From assembly GCA_030052745.1 (NCBI GenBank), contig JANBVO010000089.1:1-39693 (forward strand): DNA of 39,693 nucleotides. The letters run 5' to 3'. The notes below the pieces were generated by a model. That model saw only the letters and a program-made list of their open reading frames with translations. It was not told the origin of the DNA and did not search any database. Positions 8,590 through 20,622 of this stretch are shown here, one piece after another (the stretch's first letter is position 1; the number at the start of each line of letters is the position of its first letter). A program made the position numbers and the translations under genes. The stretch comes from Pleurostoma richardsiae. Taxonomy: Eukaryota; Ascomycota; Sordariomycetes; Calosphaeriales; Pleurostomataceae.

Positions 8590-11000
8590 GTTCCGTTGGT
8601 CGGATGCCCTAGCTCATTAAAGACCCCATGTCCCTTCTTTAGCGGCCCCGATTAATGGAGATAGAGGCAAGGGATGAATGAACATAGGTTCGGAAACCAC
8701 AGGACAAGCGAACTTGTAAGTAGATACTACATAACTACCCCATCAGGTCTCGCCACTGGGTAACCGTTCTGAGGGGCGCGGAGCCCCTGATCGCAAATCT
8801 CACATTCCCCCTGGTCTAACGCCTCAGGTCAAATGGGCTCAACGCCATTTCGGCTATACCTCCTCCCTGCTGGTGGGTCAGATACCTGAACGATTTCGCC
8901 TCATTCCGTATACCCGTAAAGACACCGCTGGGCTTACATGCTAAGTCAACCCTCCCCATGCTTCCGTGCGTCAACTTCTTTCCTCGCTGACTCCTGCCAT
9001 ACGCTTCCTTATACGTTCGTGAGAGGTCGGACTCCTAGGTCGTCCTGTTTCGCCACATTTCCTTGCCCTGGGTACCTTGTCTCATGTTAATCCTTTCATC
9101 TCGGCTTTCCCAGTCTGCCTCGCCTTCATGACCATGTAGTTGTAAGGACGCCTTCCGCCTGAGACGTCATCTATCTCTAAATGGCGCATGAGGAAGCCTG
9201 TGCTTAACAAGTCATGGTGTGGCCCCTGAATATTGCTTCACGCCACTCTCGTGATGGCAGGCACGCTCAATAAGCGAGCAGAACCTGGTTGTCGGTGGGG
9301 TATCCTAGCTCGTCAAGGACCGCATGACATCCCTTCGGCATCCCCGATTTGCCAGCCCATACAGGCGAGGCAGAATCAAGATGGATTCAGTGGCTACGAG
9401 ACGGGTAGAGTTGCGGGTGGAGACTACTGGGCTATATTTCCAGCTCTTGGAGGTGCCGCGTAGGAGGTTTCAGGGGCATAGATCCTGTGAGTCGCACGTT
9501 CCCCTGATTTGAGGCACCATCCCTAGTATACCTCGCATATGAGCTCGGAGCTGAGTCCAGTGACTCAAGATGGGTGGGTTCGATGCCGTGTCGGATGTCA
9601 GTTTCCGTGCGGGTGTGTTGGGCTCCAGGAGGGCGTCCCCTTGTTTCCCTCTGTCATCCTGGGAGAGCATCGTAATGCTTTCCACGGTGAATGGCCCTGC
9701 CCCGGGATGATACGCCGAATTCAGCTTCAGGGGTGCTATCTCACGCAAGGCGCAGTAGCCAGCCCTGATGAAAAGACAATAAGACAGATTCCACAAAGGA
9801 TGAGCTATGGTATATGCCTACGAGGAATCACGGATAATTCACTGCGGGAATGAGGGTCTTCTTCCTGGCTTTGAGCATAGGAACCAAGTATGAAATTCTT
9901 AGGCTGGTCTCCTGCTCGTGTCTGTCCTATTTGCAGCAGAGCTGGCAACGCAAGTTTTGAACTGCCCGAAGCCATGTGGTCTCCCATCTCGGGCTTCTTA
10001 GTTTGCCCTGCTTTCATGGCTACCTAACCCTGTAAGGAAATGTCCTGCCTGGAGACCTCATCTGTCTCAAAATGACCATCCCCGATCACACCGCACATGA
10101 AAGAGCCGGGCCTAGTCAATCTCAGCAAAAGCCCCTGTATCCTCCACCGTGATACCGTTTGTGGAGGCAGCTATGCCTAGTGATACAGCGGAGCTCTGCC
10201 ACGTCAGCAGAACGCCCTGACTTCGTGTCCTTTCCTTCGGTGTAGCCGATCACGCCACACGTTGGCAAGGCAGACTTGGGGAAGGGACTTTTGGGAGGGA
10301 CGGGACTTTCGAAGTCGCAGCTGGATGCAAGGCAGCTCTTTTTTGCTCATGGGTCCCACGTAGACATCGTCAGGGGATTGCGTCCTGTCAGTCGCATGTG
10401 ATGCAAGGTCTGAGAACCCCTTTATCATCCCCTGGCGTACACACCTCAAGCTAACTCTGAGACATAACAATGGATTCAATATCATGTCGAGTGCCTGCTG
10501 TCATGCAGGTGGGTCGATTCTAGCAGCATGTCCTCTTGACTTGCTTTTGCCGTCCCGGTAGAGCATCTTGGAGCATTCCCTGGCAGATCAGACTTACCTT
10601 TGGTGTCCCTGCGTTGAGTTCAGTGGATACTCAAGACGTGCCTCCCCCTTGCTCCATTCTCGCTCTCACCGAAGTCTCCCATATCCGCTCAGCCGTGTCT
10701 ACCGGGGTGTGTTATGCAAAGTCGATTGCGACCTTATACCCTTGCCATGTCTCACGAGCTCAAAGGCACGAGGCGCAGCGCGAAAGTCGTGTTAGTTACG
10801 TTAGTCTGCCTTGCCATCGCCACAAAGCGGCGTAAGTCTATTAAGGGGAGAATCAGGGGTTCCATCGACGCCAAGTGATGCTGGGCAAGTTGCCTGCTTG
10901 TCCATATTGTCTCACTTCTGTGATTCATCCGAGCTCTTTTGAGTGTGTGGTTATGGTGTCCTGTAAGTAATATATGCCTGCTGTTGAGAAGGAATCAAAG
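8590..11000. repeat. Three diverged copies of a 0.7-0.9 kb tandem repeat
   Basis: Gene-free. I see the same ordered landmarks three times. Landmark R (CCTAGCTC followed by CCCGAT about 40 bp later) is near 8605 and 9301, with a weaker form near 10200. Landmark P (CAGGGG..CCTGTGAGTCGCA-like) is near 8782, 9472 and 10368. Landmark Q (GTAAGGA...GCCTG.GAC.TCATCT) is near 9139 and 10033. The R, P and Q spacings agree at about 895 bp between copies two and three; copy one is about 200 bp shorter between P and Q. Copies look roughly 60-70 percent alike by eye. No coding potential, no terminal repeats and no AT enrichment of the kind expected after RIP. Nature unknown. Confidence 0.6.
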
Positions 11001-11647
11001 CAGTTGGCCAAGCTGAGAAATTGAAACTCAGGCGATCAACACTAGAGACAGGAGTAAATCAATTCTTCAGCAGGAGAGAATTAGAGACGAGAGGAGAAGG
11101 AACCAAATGTGTTGTGCATGCGTCTGGAGACGAACCCCTGTAAGTTGATTCCATTTTTGGCCTTGTGGCAACTTTAACCGAGGTGGCAGAATGAGGCTCC
11201 CAAACAGCGCCACCGTCACCACACCATGCACACCCACAGCACACCCTCTGCACAGGTTAAAGCAGCACCAGCACCGGCCCACTCACGAAGACGGAAATGA
11301 CCAAGGGCAAGATTCGGGGAGCATTTTAATCTGTAATTTCTACAAAAGTTTACCACGCCCTAGGTAAGATAGCCCCATTGCCTTGACGGAGAGATGCCTC
11401 AACGCCGATCGAAAGCCAGGCAGGGGACTCATTCAAGAGCGCGATAATTCCCGCCATAAGCTGGGGTCAAGATGAACTCTGACCCCCTAGATCAGGTTAA
11501 CCTGATGCGGTGTCGCTCTTTCTTCTCATGAACATGCACGGTAGCGCCCTCCGGACTGCTATGATCGAAGCTGCCTATCTTCTAGTGGCACGTCGAAATG
11601 CGACGCGAACAAGTGGAGCCAAGAGCTAGCACATTACGCATCGAGCA
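11001..11647. other. Intergenic stretch with two dyad symmetries
   Basis: Two short minus frames (11059-11282) look spurious. The only structure is the hairpin and palindrome at 11463-11506. Confidence 0.4.
11463..11506. repeat. Adjacent hairpin and 16-bp perfect palindrome
   Basis: GGGGTCA at 11463-11469 pairs with TGACCCC at 11480-11486 around a 10-nt loop. Five bases further on, ATCAGGTTAACCTGAT (11491-11506) is a perfect 16-bp palindrome. It lies about 140 bp past the stop of the arrestin gene, so it could be a 3'-end element or a binding site. Confidence 0.7.
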
Positions 11648-12931
11648 TCAAAGTGAGTACTCCGGAGGTGGCTCATCAAGGCCTGCTGAGGAGGCTACCA
11701 CAACGTCAACAGCAATAACCAAGTACTTGTCGCGCACAGTCAGCGTTGACCATCGCCGGGTCCAACCCGGGCCACTCTCTCACGCGAACTCACCTCGATG
11801 TTCTTGCGCTCTCCGCTAGAAAACCCTGCTATAGCCTCTAGCGCATACTGCCGGGAAATACTCGCCGCCTTGAATGTGGGCAGCACCCGAGGGACCAACT
11901 GACCGTTCCACATGGCGCTATCCAATTGGTATGGACCATCACAGATATCTGTGCGTGAGATAACTAGATCCCCCGCCGTGGAATATATCCGGGCATACGA
12001 TGATACTGCCCTCCTTAGCGTCCCCGCTTGTACAGTTGTTAAAGCCCTGAGCCCGATGTGGAGGCTCCGAAGTCTGATGATGGCGAGCTGCTCCAGGAGT
12101 GACTCTGATAGAAACACGACGAGTGCGATGTCTAAAGGCTGACCAGGTGTGAGCCTGGCGGGACTGGGGATGCTAAGCTCTACTTGTAGGGAGGGGCTGT
12201 ACTTTGGTAGCCATGGTGACTCATACGGGATTCTCTTCTTCGGATCGAGACATTCGGCTGCGAGCATAGCAGTAGCGCTTGTCCGCGTCGGTGGGAGCGA
12301 AGTTAGCGGGTGCACTGAATTATATGGCCGGAAGCCGACTTCCTTCTCCTTCTTGAGCTTCGGCTGAAGCAATCCGGCACGAGTAATCTCAACCCGGACG
12401 AAGTAGGTTGCCCTCGCTCTGAGTCCCGGAAGGCTGACATTCAATGTCGGTGGGGGATCCGATGGCGAGGACACAGGAACTGGAAAAGGAACACCAAAGG
12501 GAACAGTGTGCCGTCCTTTGGGAAGATCCCAGGTGTCCTGTTTGCTCGCGGGAGATGGAAATATTGACCTGAAGACTTTGAAGATCTCCAAAGTGCTGGT
12601 TAGAAGGAAACCATCCCATCCCATTCTCAGTGTTGGACCTTAGCTAACCTTGGTCGCGGTTGCGACTCGCGGCTCAACAAAATGTGATGCGGACGCCTCA
12701 GTATGAGCCGGTGTGAAAGAGAGCACTAGCTTTCCTGGACAAAAAGCTTGTTAGCAAGAGAGGTCTTTCTTCCACTTTGGCAGATGAATGCACACCATAG
12801 AGAGAAATTGTTAACGCGGTGATGGTCGTGGATTTTGACACAATAAGAAGAACTGCCCCTTGGACTTCGTCTCCCGAAGAGAACCAATCTCTTCCTACAG
12901 GTACATTATTAATATCAATATCAAACTTCAT
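11648..12931 (-). CDS. Alpha-arrestin with C-terminal PPxY motif
   Basis: Alpha-arrestins are adaptors that bring HECT ubiquitin ligases of the Rsp5/HulA type to membrane transporters. Exons read as 12796-12931, 12649-12734, 11794-12595 and 11648-11725. Exon 1 has the arrestin-N opening (FDIDINNVPVGRDWFSSGDE, VQGAVLLIVS). Exon 3 has the strand LPKGRHTVPFGVPFPVPVSS and the arrestin-C part (LTPGQPLDIALVVFLSE). The last exon ends LDEPPPEYSL, a PPxY ligase-binding motif right at the C-terminus. Introns 1 (GTGTGC...TCCAG) and 3 (GTGAGT...ACAAG) are in phase. Intron 2 (GTTAGC...AACCAG) leaves the frame off by one, so that junction is wrong, or the gene or sequence has an indel. Family is confident. 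Confidence 0.8.
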
Positions 12932-13623
12932 CGTATTGGGAGCAGTGAACTTGGTATTCGTCGCCCAAGGATGGGCTGGTGGCGATTAAAATTGGAGCTC
13001 CTTTGCACCGCTCCTGAGAGGGGGACAGAGAATCAATGCTCTCTACCGGCCGATAATAGAAAGACGCTAAACTCAGAAGCCTGGAGCCTGAAACCTAGTA
13101 GGTGATAAAGCGGACTGCAGTTGAATTTGTGTGGAATTATAGTCGTTGGGGCGTGCGGGCGAAGGCTGGGCAGGTGGGTCCGGATATCTCCCACCCATGC
13201 ATACGCCACTGATCTTCATCCCATGACTTTGAGTTCATCCCGGCGCACGGGCGCACTCTTCCTGTACTTGGTTGTTGGAATGTATGGTAACCGGCCATAT
13301 CTCTTCACATGCTGTGTGTCGTGTCCCAGCTCACTCTCAACAGACCGCCCTTGAGGTTCGTCTTCGCCACTTCACCTTCCTACTCATGTGGCTCGGTCGT
13401 TTGCCTCTGTTCTCCCAAGAGGCCGTCTTTTGTCCTTCAATCCGGCGGTATTTCCATAGCTCCGATCTATCCAGGCGAGGATATAGACTTTTAGCGACTG
13501 TGCACGAAGACCATAGTAAAAGATTGTACTGTTTAGAAGGGTCTTCAGAGCAGACTATTCCACTTGATATTATGGCGGCACAGTGCCTAAAGGTATGTAC
13601 AAAAGCGCCAGGCACACAGCGTG
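12932..13623. other. Intergenic stretch, no convincing gene
   Basis: Between the arrestin start and the 3' end of the SET gene. Overlapping frames of up to 149 residues lack motifs and disagree between strands. Probably the arrestin promoter and SET 3'UTR. Confidence 0.4.
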
Positions 13624-15689
13624 TCACCGATTATCTGCAGCCTTGTACCTACAGCAGCCCTCACCGCAGAGACACTGCTTGTTTAAACCGCGCCAGTAAC
13701 TCCCCGAATAATCAACCGTAATTTCCTGGCCCGAATCGATGCCCTTGCTCACTAACATAGTTCGCTGGGTGCTCATCCATACAAAGTTCTCAAACTGCGC
13801 ATTCGGCTTGCAGCTGTGGTTTATAAAGCGCGTGTAGTTCCCCTGTCTTCCCTGCCAGATCTGAAAGCGCCGACCCGCGGCTGAGCTGTCCATTACGTCG
13901 ACGTCTCTCAGGTCCTTGGTTACAAGCCCCATGAATTCTCCAATTGTCGCTCCCCGCTCAAAGGGCACGAGCGCCTGGAGACCGTTGTTTCGTCCATCGG
14001 AGGTCCGGAATATCTGCACCGGACAGGGTGCTCGTGGTCCGCCAAACAGAGAGGGAATACAGTGGCAGGCATTAACCTTGGGGTCATCAGACTGGTCCTG
14101 CCCGCATTTATGACAGGTATCAACGGCTCTACGACAAGCGGCTACATTGAGCGGCGGGATCCAGCGTGGGTCGTCGCCTCCCCAAGCATTGATGTCAACG
14201 AGTGACTCCTCAAGGTGCTCGAAGCTGAAAAGCTGGCCATGCTCGAGATATGTGGAGCGGAGAGGCACAGGATCGGAGCCGTCGGGAAGAATGACCCAGT
14301 CATGGGGGTGGCCCGTGAAGCGCTGCTGGGACGCCTCCCCCACGACGACAAGCAACTGGCGCCAGTTTGGATGCAGGGTGTCTGCCGCAACCTCGATCCT
14401 TGAGCGCAACTTTCGGAGACACTGCATGCTTTCCGCGTTGAGGCCGATACGGTACTTGCAGAAGCGGTAGAGGCCCATACCAGCGAAGACGAGCGCAGCC
14501 CATCCGCCAGCGTCCTTGATCTCTTTGTATCCGCGCCAGACCGCCATCTTGTTCCGCATGTCCTTTTCGTGCCACCCAAAGTCGTTGCACGCCTCCATCA
14601 AGGCTGCTTTTCGGCACTTGGTTGCGGACATAGCCGGGTATGTGACGGCGAGGAAGTCGACGTACGATTCAAAATGCTCGATCCAACGGGCCTGCACAAT
14701 AACCTCGATGGACCGGCAGGTGCGACTTGCTTGTGTTACTTTCCGGCAGAAGGTGTTGCTGTGGTTGAATGAGCCACCGACCTCGCCAAGACCGGCCATG
14801 ACAGTCCCGCCTGGCAAAGTAGTACACGATACGGTCCTAGTGTCCGAATCTTGGTGAGGTATTGGTCCGGCGGTACTTATGATGGCAGTCGCGGCGGCAG
14901 TGGCTGTGTTCCACTGCTCCAATATCATCTGGGGTTCCGGTTGGACGCCGCCATGGATCTGCTCCCAGATGCCGACAACGAACCTGGTCATCGAGGACTC
15001 CTGAGGAGAAAGGACAACTTCGCTTTGAGTCTTTAATCTCTTAGGGAAGTTGTGGTTGGATATCTGCATTTGTCGTTGGCTACCCAGGCCCTCGACGACA
15101 GTGAAGTCGGCTCGAGCAGGTCGGAGGGCGCTAATGGTTTTTCGGTGGTTGCTGTACCCAAGGGCGTCCACGGGCGACTTGGATCGTCGACGCGGTGTCG
15201 GTGGGACTGATGGGGCCGGCAAAGCGGCATCTAAGGAGGAGTCCGGCGATTGCACGTCGGCAGTAGCTATGCGGGCATCTGCCGACGCAGCCGACACGGG
15301 ACTCCTTAACGTTTCAGGCGTCAAAATTCCGGATAAATCAAGTAGCCTCTGTTGAAGGTATTAGAAATCCAATTCTGACGGCAATGGGCCGGCGGTGACA
15401 CAAGGCCGGAAGGACCTCATCAGACATGGTGGTGCTCCAAGTACCAACTCACCGATACAACTGGCTCTCGCGTAGAAGGCGACTGGCTCTCAGTGGGCGT
15501 GGCACGGTCGCCACGCTCTCGCTCGCAATAGCCATTCTCTATGAACGCCTCGAATCGCAGCACGGGATTGCTTAGGCGATCGATGGACGGGTATTGCAGC
15601 AGGATGTCAGTAAGATGGTCTAGGATGGCACGACTGAGGCTCTGACGGAGAGACTCTAATTGTTCGGGAGATACCATCTTGCAGCCCAT
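13624..15689 (-). CDS. SET-domain protein methyltransferase
   Basis: Two exons, 15453-15689 and 13624-15348, joined in phase across a 104-nt intron (GTGAGT...TCAACAG); about 653 residues. The start chosen is the ATG at 15689 (MGCKMVSPEQLES); the ATG at 15677 is equally possible. The C-terminal third holds a Cys/His-rich segment (CHKCGQDQSDDPKVNACHC), then the SET fold: GLQALVPFERGATIGEFMG, RFINHSCKPNAQF (the NHSC cofactor-binding motif near residue 589), EITVDYSGSYW in place of the usual E-DYG, and a post-SET-like cysteine cluster CLCGEGCCRY. The first 300 residues are mostly disordered or unassigned. The family transfers methyl groups from S-adenosylmethionine to lysines, often on histones. 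The target here is unknown. Divergent from the Bor1-like gene. Confidence 0.87.
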
Positions 15690-16671
15690 GTAGCATATTG
15701 CCCTTGTGCTTCGCTGGCGCGGGAAAGAGAGGAGAGGGGAGATGAACCCAGGACCGAAGCGACACGTCAGATCGATTACGCCCTCGGAGCACGGTGGGGA
15801 CAGTGCGATTTCGGAGCGAGGAGAATCAGGGCCCGGGGGTTGCGATTCGCTATTAATCCAACCGCGCAACGACGGTGGAAAGGGAAGAGCCGGCTAATCG
15901 TAAGAGGGGAAAGACGGCGTCGGCCTCGTAGTCAGCACAGATCTTCTGCCTGGGCAGCATGAAATTCCAAGCGAGTGCCAAGATCTCTGGTGCCGGTCTG
16001 CCCGACGGTCATTACATGCCGTGACGTCATTGGGTCCACCAGAGACGAAGTCGCTAATGTACCGTGCTCAAGCAAATGGGTGAGCGGGTACCTCGTACTG
16101 CTGCAGACCGAACGAACTATACGGGCATAGCCTTATCGCTCTGACGAAGGAGAGCGTGAGAAAAGGTTTGGGATAACTTCGCGGAAACCCACGTACAATT
16201 CTTCGACATGCGCAGACGGTGGCGTCGGTCACCATGATGGGAGGCCAGCGCCGTCAAGACATGATGCCTCTATGGATGACGCTTGCTCGCTTCCGTAAAT
16301 TCCCTTTGGCGCCACGCCACCACAGCTTTTATCTCTACAGGACCCACATGGAATCCTTGGCCTTGCCGCCTCCCGCTCCCTCGGCAGGCTGGCTAACTGA
16401 CCCTTATCAATCGAGCCCCAATGATCGGAACTATAATTATTTTTGTTTTGGCTTGGGCAGTCACACGCAGGGCGGCTGTCAGTCCTCTATAGGTAAAGCT
16501 TGCCGGAGAAGCGAGACGGTGGTCAGGCGCTCAATCGCGTCTCTTTCGCACGCGTTTAAAACCTGCCGTTCATCAACATATTCAACTGAACGCTCCCTCG
16601 CTTACTCCTCACTCTTGTGTCTCCGCCATCAAGGCCCCGCCTCCGGCGAAAATAGCAAAAGCACGACTCAA
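15690..16671. other. Divergent promoter region, SET gene / Bor1-like gene
   Basis: The minus frame upstream of 15689 stays open to 15869 but is not needed for the SET protein. A plus frame upstream of 16672 is open from 16219 but low in quality. Likely promoter and leader for both genes. Confidence 0.45.
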
Positions 16672-18891
16672 ATGACCCCGTACAACGTGAAGCGAGAAGA
16701 AAGCACGTGGGGTCCGTCAGAGGGGAATCGGAAGATGGGCACATCTAACTCTAGCGACGGCGGAACAGATAGCCCTGATCGCCCTCCCTATGACGGGCGC
16801 ACCGGTACATCCGACCGACTAGAACCGTTGGAGCAGCAAGAGACGAAGGCATCGTACTCCTTCGAAGGTGTCAGAGATTGGCGTCGGTGGAGAGTTCTCC
16901 GGCCGGGACTTGGTATGTACCACGACGTTAAAAGAAGATTGCCTTTTTATTGGAGCGACATAACCGACGCCTGGACATACCGTACCGTCGCCAGCATCAT
17001 TCGCATGTACTTCGTCAAGTATGCCCTCACTCTCCCTGGCGCCACCCAGCCGTCCCGGCTTTTGTAACCTTTGGCACCCAGTGCTGTGCTGACCACCTGC
17101 GCAGTCTCTTACCAGCCATTGCCTACACGCTGGACATGTACCGCCGCACCGGAGAGTTCTTTGGTATCAACGAAGCCCTCTTCTCGTCGGCTCTCGCGGC
17201 CATCATCTTCAGCTTGCTCGGCGCTCAGCCCCTCACCATCGTTGGCGTCACTGGTCTAATCTCACTCTTCAACTTCACCATCTACGACATCCTCAGCATC
17301 TACGACATTTCCATCTATCCCCAGTTCATGGCTTGGACCGGAATATGGGCTGCAATCTTCCACTGGCTGGTCGCCATCTTCAACGCCTGCGACTACATGC
17401 GTTACGTCACTGACTTCTCGAGCGAGTCTTTTGGGATGTATGTCGGCATTATTTACATGAGTGAGTGGTCCTGGGGCTTTTCTTCTCTAGCGGTTATTTC
17501 CTCTAATAATTGTGCACAGTTAAGGGAGTAGAAGAGCTGGTCAATGAGTTCAAGATCGCGGGTTCCGCCGGCGGATATTTGGCTTGCATGATTGCCATTC
17601 TCTACTTCGCATCAGTCTATGCCCTTGAAAAGCTTGGATACGGCAAGATCTGGAAGGCGGGATTCCGAGGGATCCTAGCCGACTATGCCTATGTTGTATG
17701 TCTTCCTCTTCACCGCCGAACCTGCCCACGTCTTCCCTCCTTCTGACAGGGTATCAGTTTTGCACTCTCTTCTGGGTTGGCTTCTCGCATATACCAGGGA
17801 CCATCAAGTCGACGCACATTGCACGTGTCCCAATCAGCAAGGCCTTCGCGCCAACGCAATCGCGCAGCTGGCTGATTGATTTTTGGAACCTCGACGTGAA
17901 ATGGGTTTTCATTTCTATGCCGTTCGGCTTCCTGGTCATGCTACTCTTTTATTACGACCATGTCAGACATTTTGGGCTCCTTCCACTGAATTCCCTGTTG
18001 CTGACATACAATTACAGAATGTCAGCAGCATCACGGCCCAGGCGCGCCAATTTCCGCTGAAAAAGCCCGGCGGTTTCCATTGGGACTTCTTCCTCCTCGG
18101 CTGCACCACGTTCGTCGCGGCGATTCTTGGCCTTCCCATGCCCAACGGCCTCGTTCCCCAGGCGCCTGTCCATACCGATTCGCTCACCGTTTACAAGACT
18201 AGACTGCGTATCATTCCCACCGCTGAAGGGGAAGATACCGAGATCCGTCGCCCAGTGGTGAGTGCCGAGGCAGTCGTTGAGCAGCGCGTCAGTCACTTTG
18301 TGATGGGATTGGCTCTTATTGGGACAATGACTGGACCCCTCCTTGTGACCCTTCACACAATGCCCAACGCTGTCTTTGCCGGCGTGTTCTTTGTGGTTGG
18401 TGTATGTTGCCTCCTATTCCCATTTCCTCTCTGCACCTACATGTTTACTGATTCTATCATAGTGGGGATCGATTGAGTCAAACGGCATCCTTCAGAAGTT
18501 CGTCTTTCTCCAGGCCGAGGAACGGTTCATCCAACGTGACGAGCCCATGCTACAAATCCGGAAACGTAAGATCTGGCTGTACATTGGCATCCAGTTCTTC
18601 ACCGTCGCAGCTTGTGTTGCCATCTCGCATACCCTTGCTGCTATAGGGTTTCCGGTGTTGATCATGCTCCTCATCCCGTTGAGAATCCTAGTCGTGCCCA
18701 GGTGGTTCAGACTAAAGGAGCTACAGATCCTGGATGATTTTACTGCAACGAACAAGATGGTACTGGCCAGCTTGGGAGGAAAGCCGGGGCTTCCCGAAGA
18801 TTCGAAGGAAGAAGACTGGGGACTCGAGCGGAGGAGAAGCGAGAACCGATTCGGAGTCCCGCGACAACGGGCGGGAAGTCTCCACAGGTGA
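16672..18891 (+). CDS. bor1: Bor1-like borate / anion exchanger, SLC4 family
   Basis: Six exons: 16672-17018, 17105-17460, 17520-17695, 17758-17961, 18018-18401 and 18463-18891. Every junction is in phase with GTATGC, GTGAGT, GTATGT, GTCAGA or GTATGT donors; about 631 residues. Family landmarks: MYHDVKRRLPFYWSDITDAW just before the first membrane span, GEFFGINEALFSSALAAIIF, GAQPLTIVGVTGLISLFNFT, MAWTGIWAAIFHWLVAIFNA, THIARVPISKAFAPTQSRSW, FPLKKPGGFHWDFFLLG, GLPMPNGLVPQAPVHTDSLT and GVFFVVGWGSIESNG. In yeast, Bor1 exports borate across the plasma membrane; fungal homologues may also move bicarbonate-like anions. The ATG at 16672 is preferred, since the frame upstream is low-complexity. A second ATG at 16735 is possible. 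Intact and well conserved. Divergent from the SET gene. Confidence 0.94.
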
Positions 18892-19150
18892 TCAACTTGT
18901 CGGGGAGAGCCCGTTGGCAAGCATGCCCTCAAACCACGATACCAGACAACATCACTCTCTCGGTTCCAGTTTTCGTGCTTTCGCAAACGGAATAGATTTA
19001 GACATAGAGACGGCGGTGGTATCAGACTGGCAGGGATTTCCCAGCTATTTCTAGAGGCTAGAGCATGGCCGCCCCGAGACAGACCCGGCTTTTTAAGTAC
19101 GAATTCAAACTCGGGCGCTTCGGGCATCAAGTCCTTTACATGTTCACAAG

Positions 19151-19606
19151 ATGCGAGCTGAAGAGTTCGCGTTTTATCTCAAAACGAGTCACTTGTCATT
19201 AGACGACAGATGCGAGATGCAGCATCAGCATTTATTTATTTTCATGATAAGGAGTAACATATTGAATACATTCTTTTGGCGGACGTTGCTAGGGTATGGG
19301 GACTATCAGTTCATCTTTGACCGTCAGACTCGCGAGATAAAGAAGTTTGACGACTTGAGGATTAATGGTGGTCTACTAGCCGATGTGCAGGAAAGTCAGG
19401 CATTTGCTTTTTTGCACAACTCTGTGTCTGGCAAAGTATGGGCGTATATGAGAGTGATAGGCTTCTCGGATTTCGCCTCTGATCCGTTTCTTGCTCGTGA
19501 ATTGGCTGTGAGAGCAGCAGAGGGTCTCCCCGAAGCGGAGAGACACATACAGGATAAGGAGGAGATCGGCAGGATGCTGCACGAATGGCGCTGTTTCACG
19601 CAATAG
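19151..19606 (+). CDS. Hypothetical protein, 151 residues
   Basis: Single open frame starting MRAEEFAFYLKTSH and ending EWRCFTQ. The sequence is of balanced composition, with many aromatic residues (HLFIFMIRSNILNTFFWRTL), and the C-terminal half looks helical. I recognise no domain. It follows the Bor1-like gene on the same strand after about 260 bp, so it could also be part of a 3'UTR. No splice signals required. Confidence 0.4.
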   Translation: MRAEEFAFYLKTSHLSLDDRCEMQHQHLFIFMIRSNILNTFFWRTLLGYGDYQFIFDRQTREIKKFDDLRINGGLLADVQESQAFAFLHNSVSGKVWAYMRVIGFSDFASDPFLARELAVRAAEGLPEAERHIQDKEEIGRMLHEWRCFTQ

Positions 19607-20622
19607 GGCTGAGCCAAGCTGTGGTACTGTAGCAAGGGCGCATCTACTGTCCCGAGTCTCTAGGTTCCGTACCTGCCTCGGCCCATACAGTGTATGGATG
19701 AGATCTTGTTGTGGAGCGCTTCCAAAGCAGATCAACTGACAGTCGATATCGTTGAATGTAGAGGATACTCGACCTAAACTCTGGAATCTTCTTGCAGGTG
19801 GTCTTGATTATTTATTCACCATACATCCCAACGACAGGTTGCAATGATTCCACGTTGTATGCGTGCTGCATGCGTATGTGCACGTGGGGCCATGGTGTCA
19901 CCGAGGGTCCGAACTCGTCCCCCTGCCTCTCTCACGTTCAAAGCCTGATCTGAGAGAGGCAGACGCCCTTGCCATCACAGTTCTCAACGTCTCAAGGGCG
20001 GGGGCAATGCGAGCATAGGGCCTGATCCATGCCACAGTTCCACGTCTGAACGTTGATGGCTAATATCAAAGCGAACAATACGAGATGTCAGCCTCATAGA
20101 GTGCATGTAAAATTAAGCTGAATAAATAGACATGAATATCGTTTGCTGCAGAAAACGAATAGGCACCATGCTAGGTCATGTTGTCCAATCATGTCGTGGG
20201 CATGACAGGACACAGGTGCAGGGCGTCCATTGGCTTGAGTAGGTGAGGCTAAGTTTCACCGCTAGCAATGTTCTGTCGCGTGCCAGGCAAACCCCAGCAG
20301 TTGATTTTAGTTTCAAGTTGCTTGGGTCTGTTGATATATGCCAATAACAAGCTGCAGCTGATCATTTGCTACCACAATACTGGCGACTCTCGGAGCGGGA
20401 TGCCAAGTCCGCTACTTTCCCCTTATCTTCATCGGTACCCATGGCAGCTGATGGCAAAACACACGAACGAGATTTGACATGCATAGATAATATCCCGAAA
20501 CTCTGTACACTCTGCCGCCCGCAAACCTGGCTGCTGAGAGTTCCATGTCTCTCGTAAGTCGGAAAGGTACGTCCCCTCTTCTGAGCGTGGTCTGGACAGG
20601 CGGTCAACATATCGTCGCTCAT
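19607..20622. other. Intergenic stretch, about 1 kb
   Basis: Upstream of the cyclin gene. Short frames only. A 60-residue plus frame (20366-20557) ends at a GTAAGT and could be an upstream exon, but no in-phase partner was found. Confidence 0.4.

Noticed and set aside
9470-10485. Minus-strand frames of 93-108 residues inside the repeat array
   Set aside because: The frames are not conserved between repeat copies and show no domain, so they look like chance ORFs.
16219-16671. Upstream in-frame extension of the Bor1-like protein
   Set aside because: Low-complexity, no family similarity; the ATGs at 16672 or 16735 give N-termini of normal length for the family.
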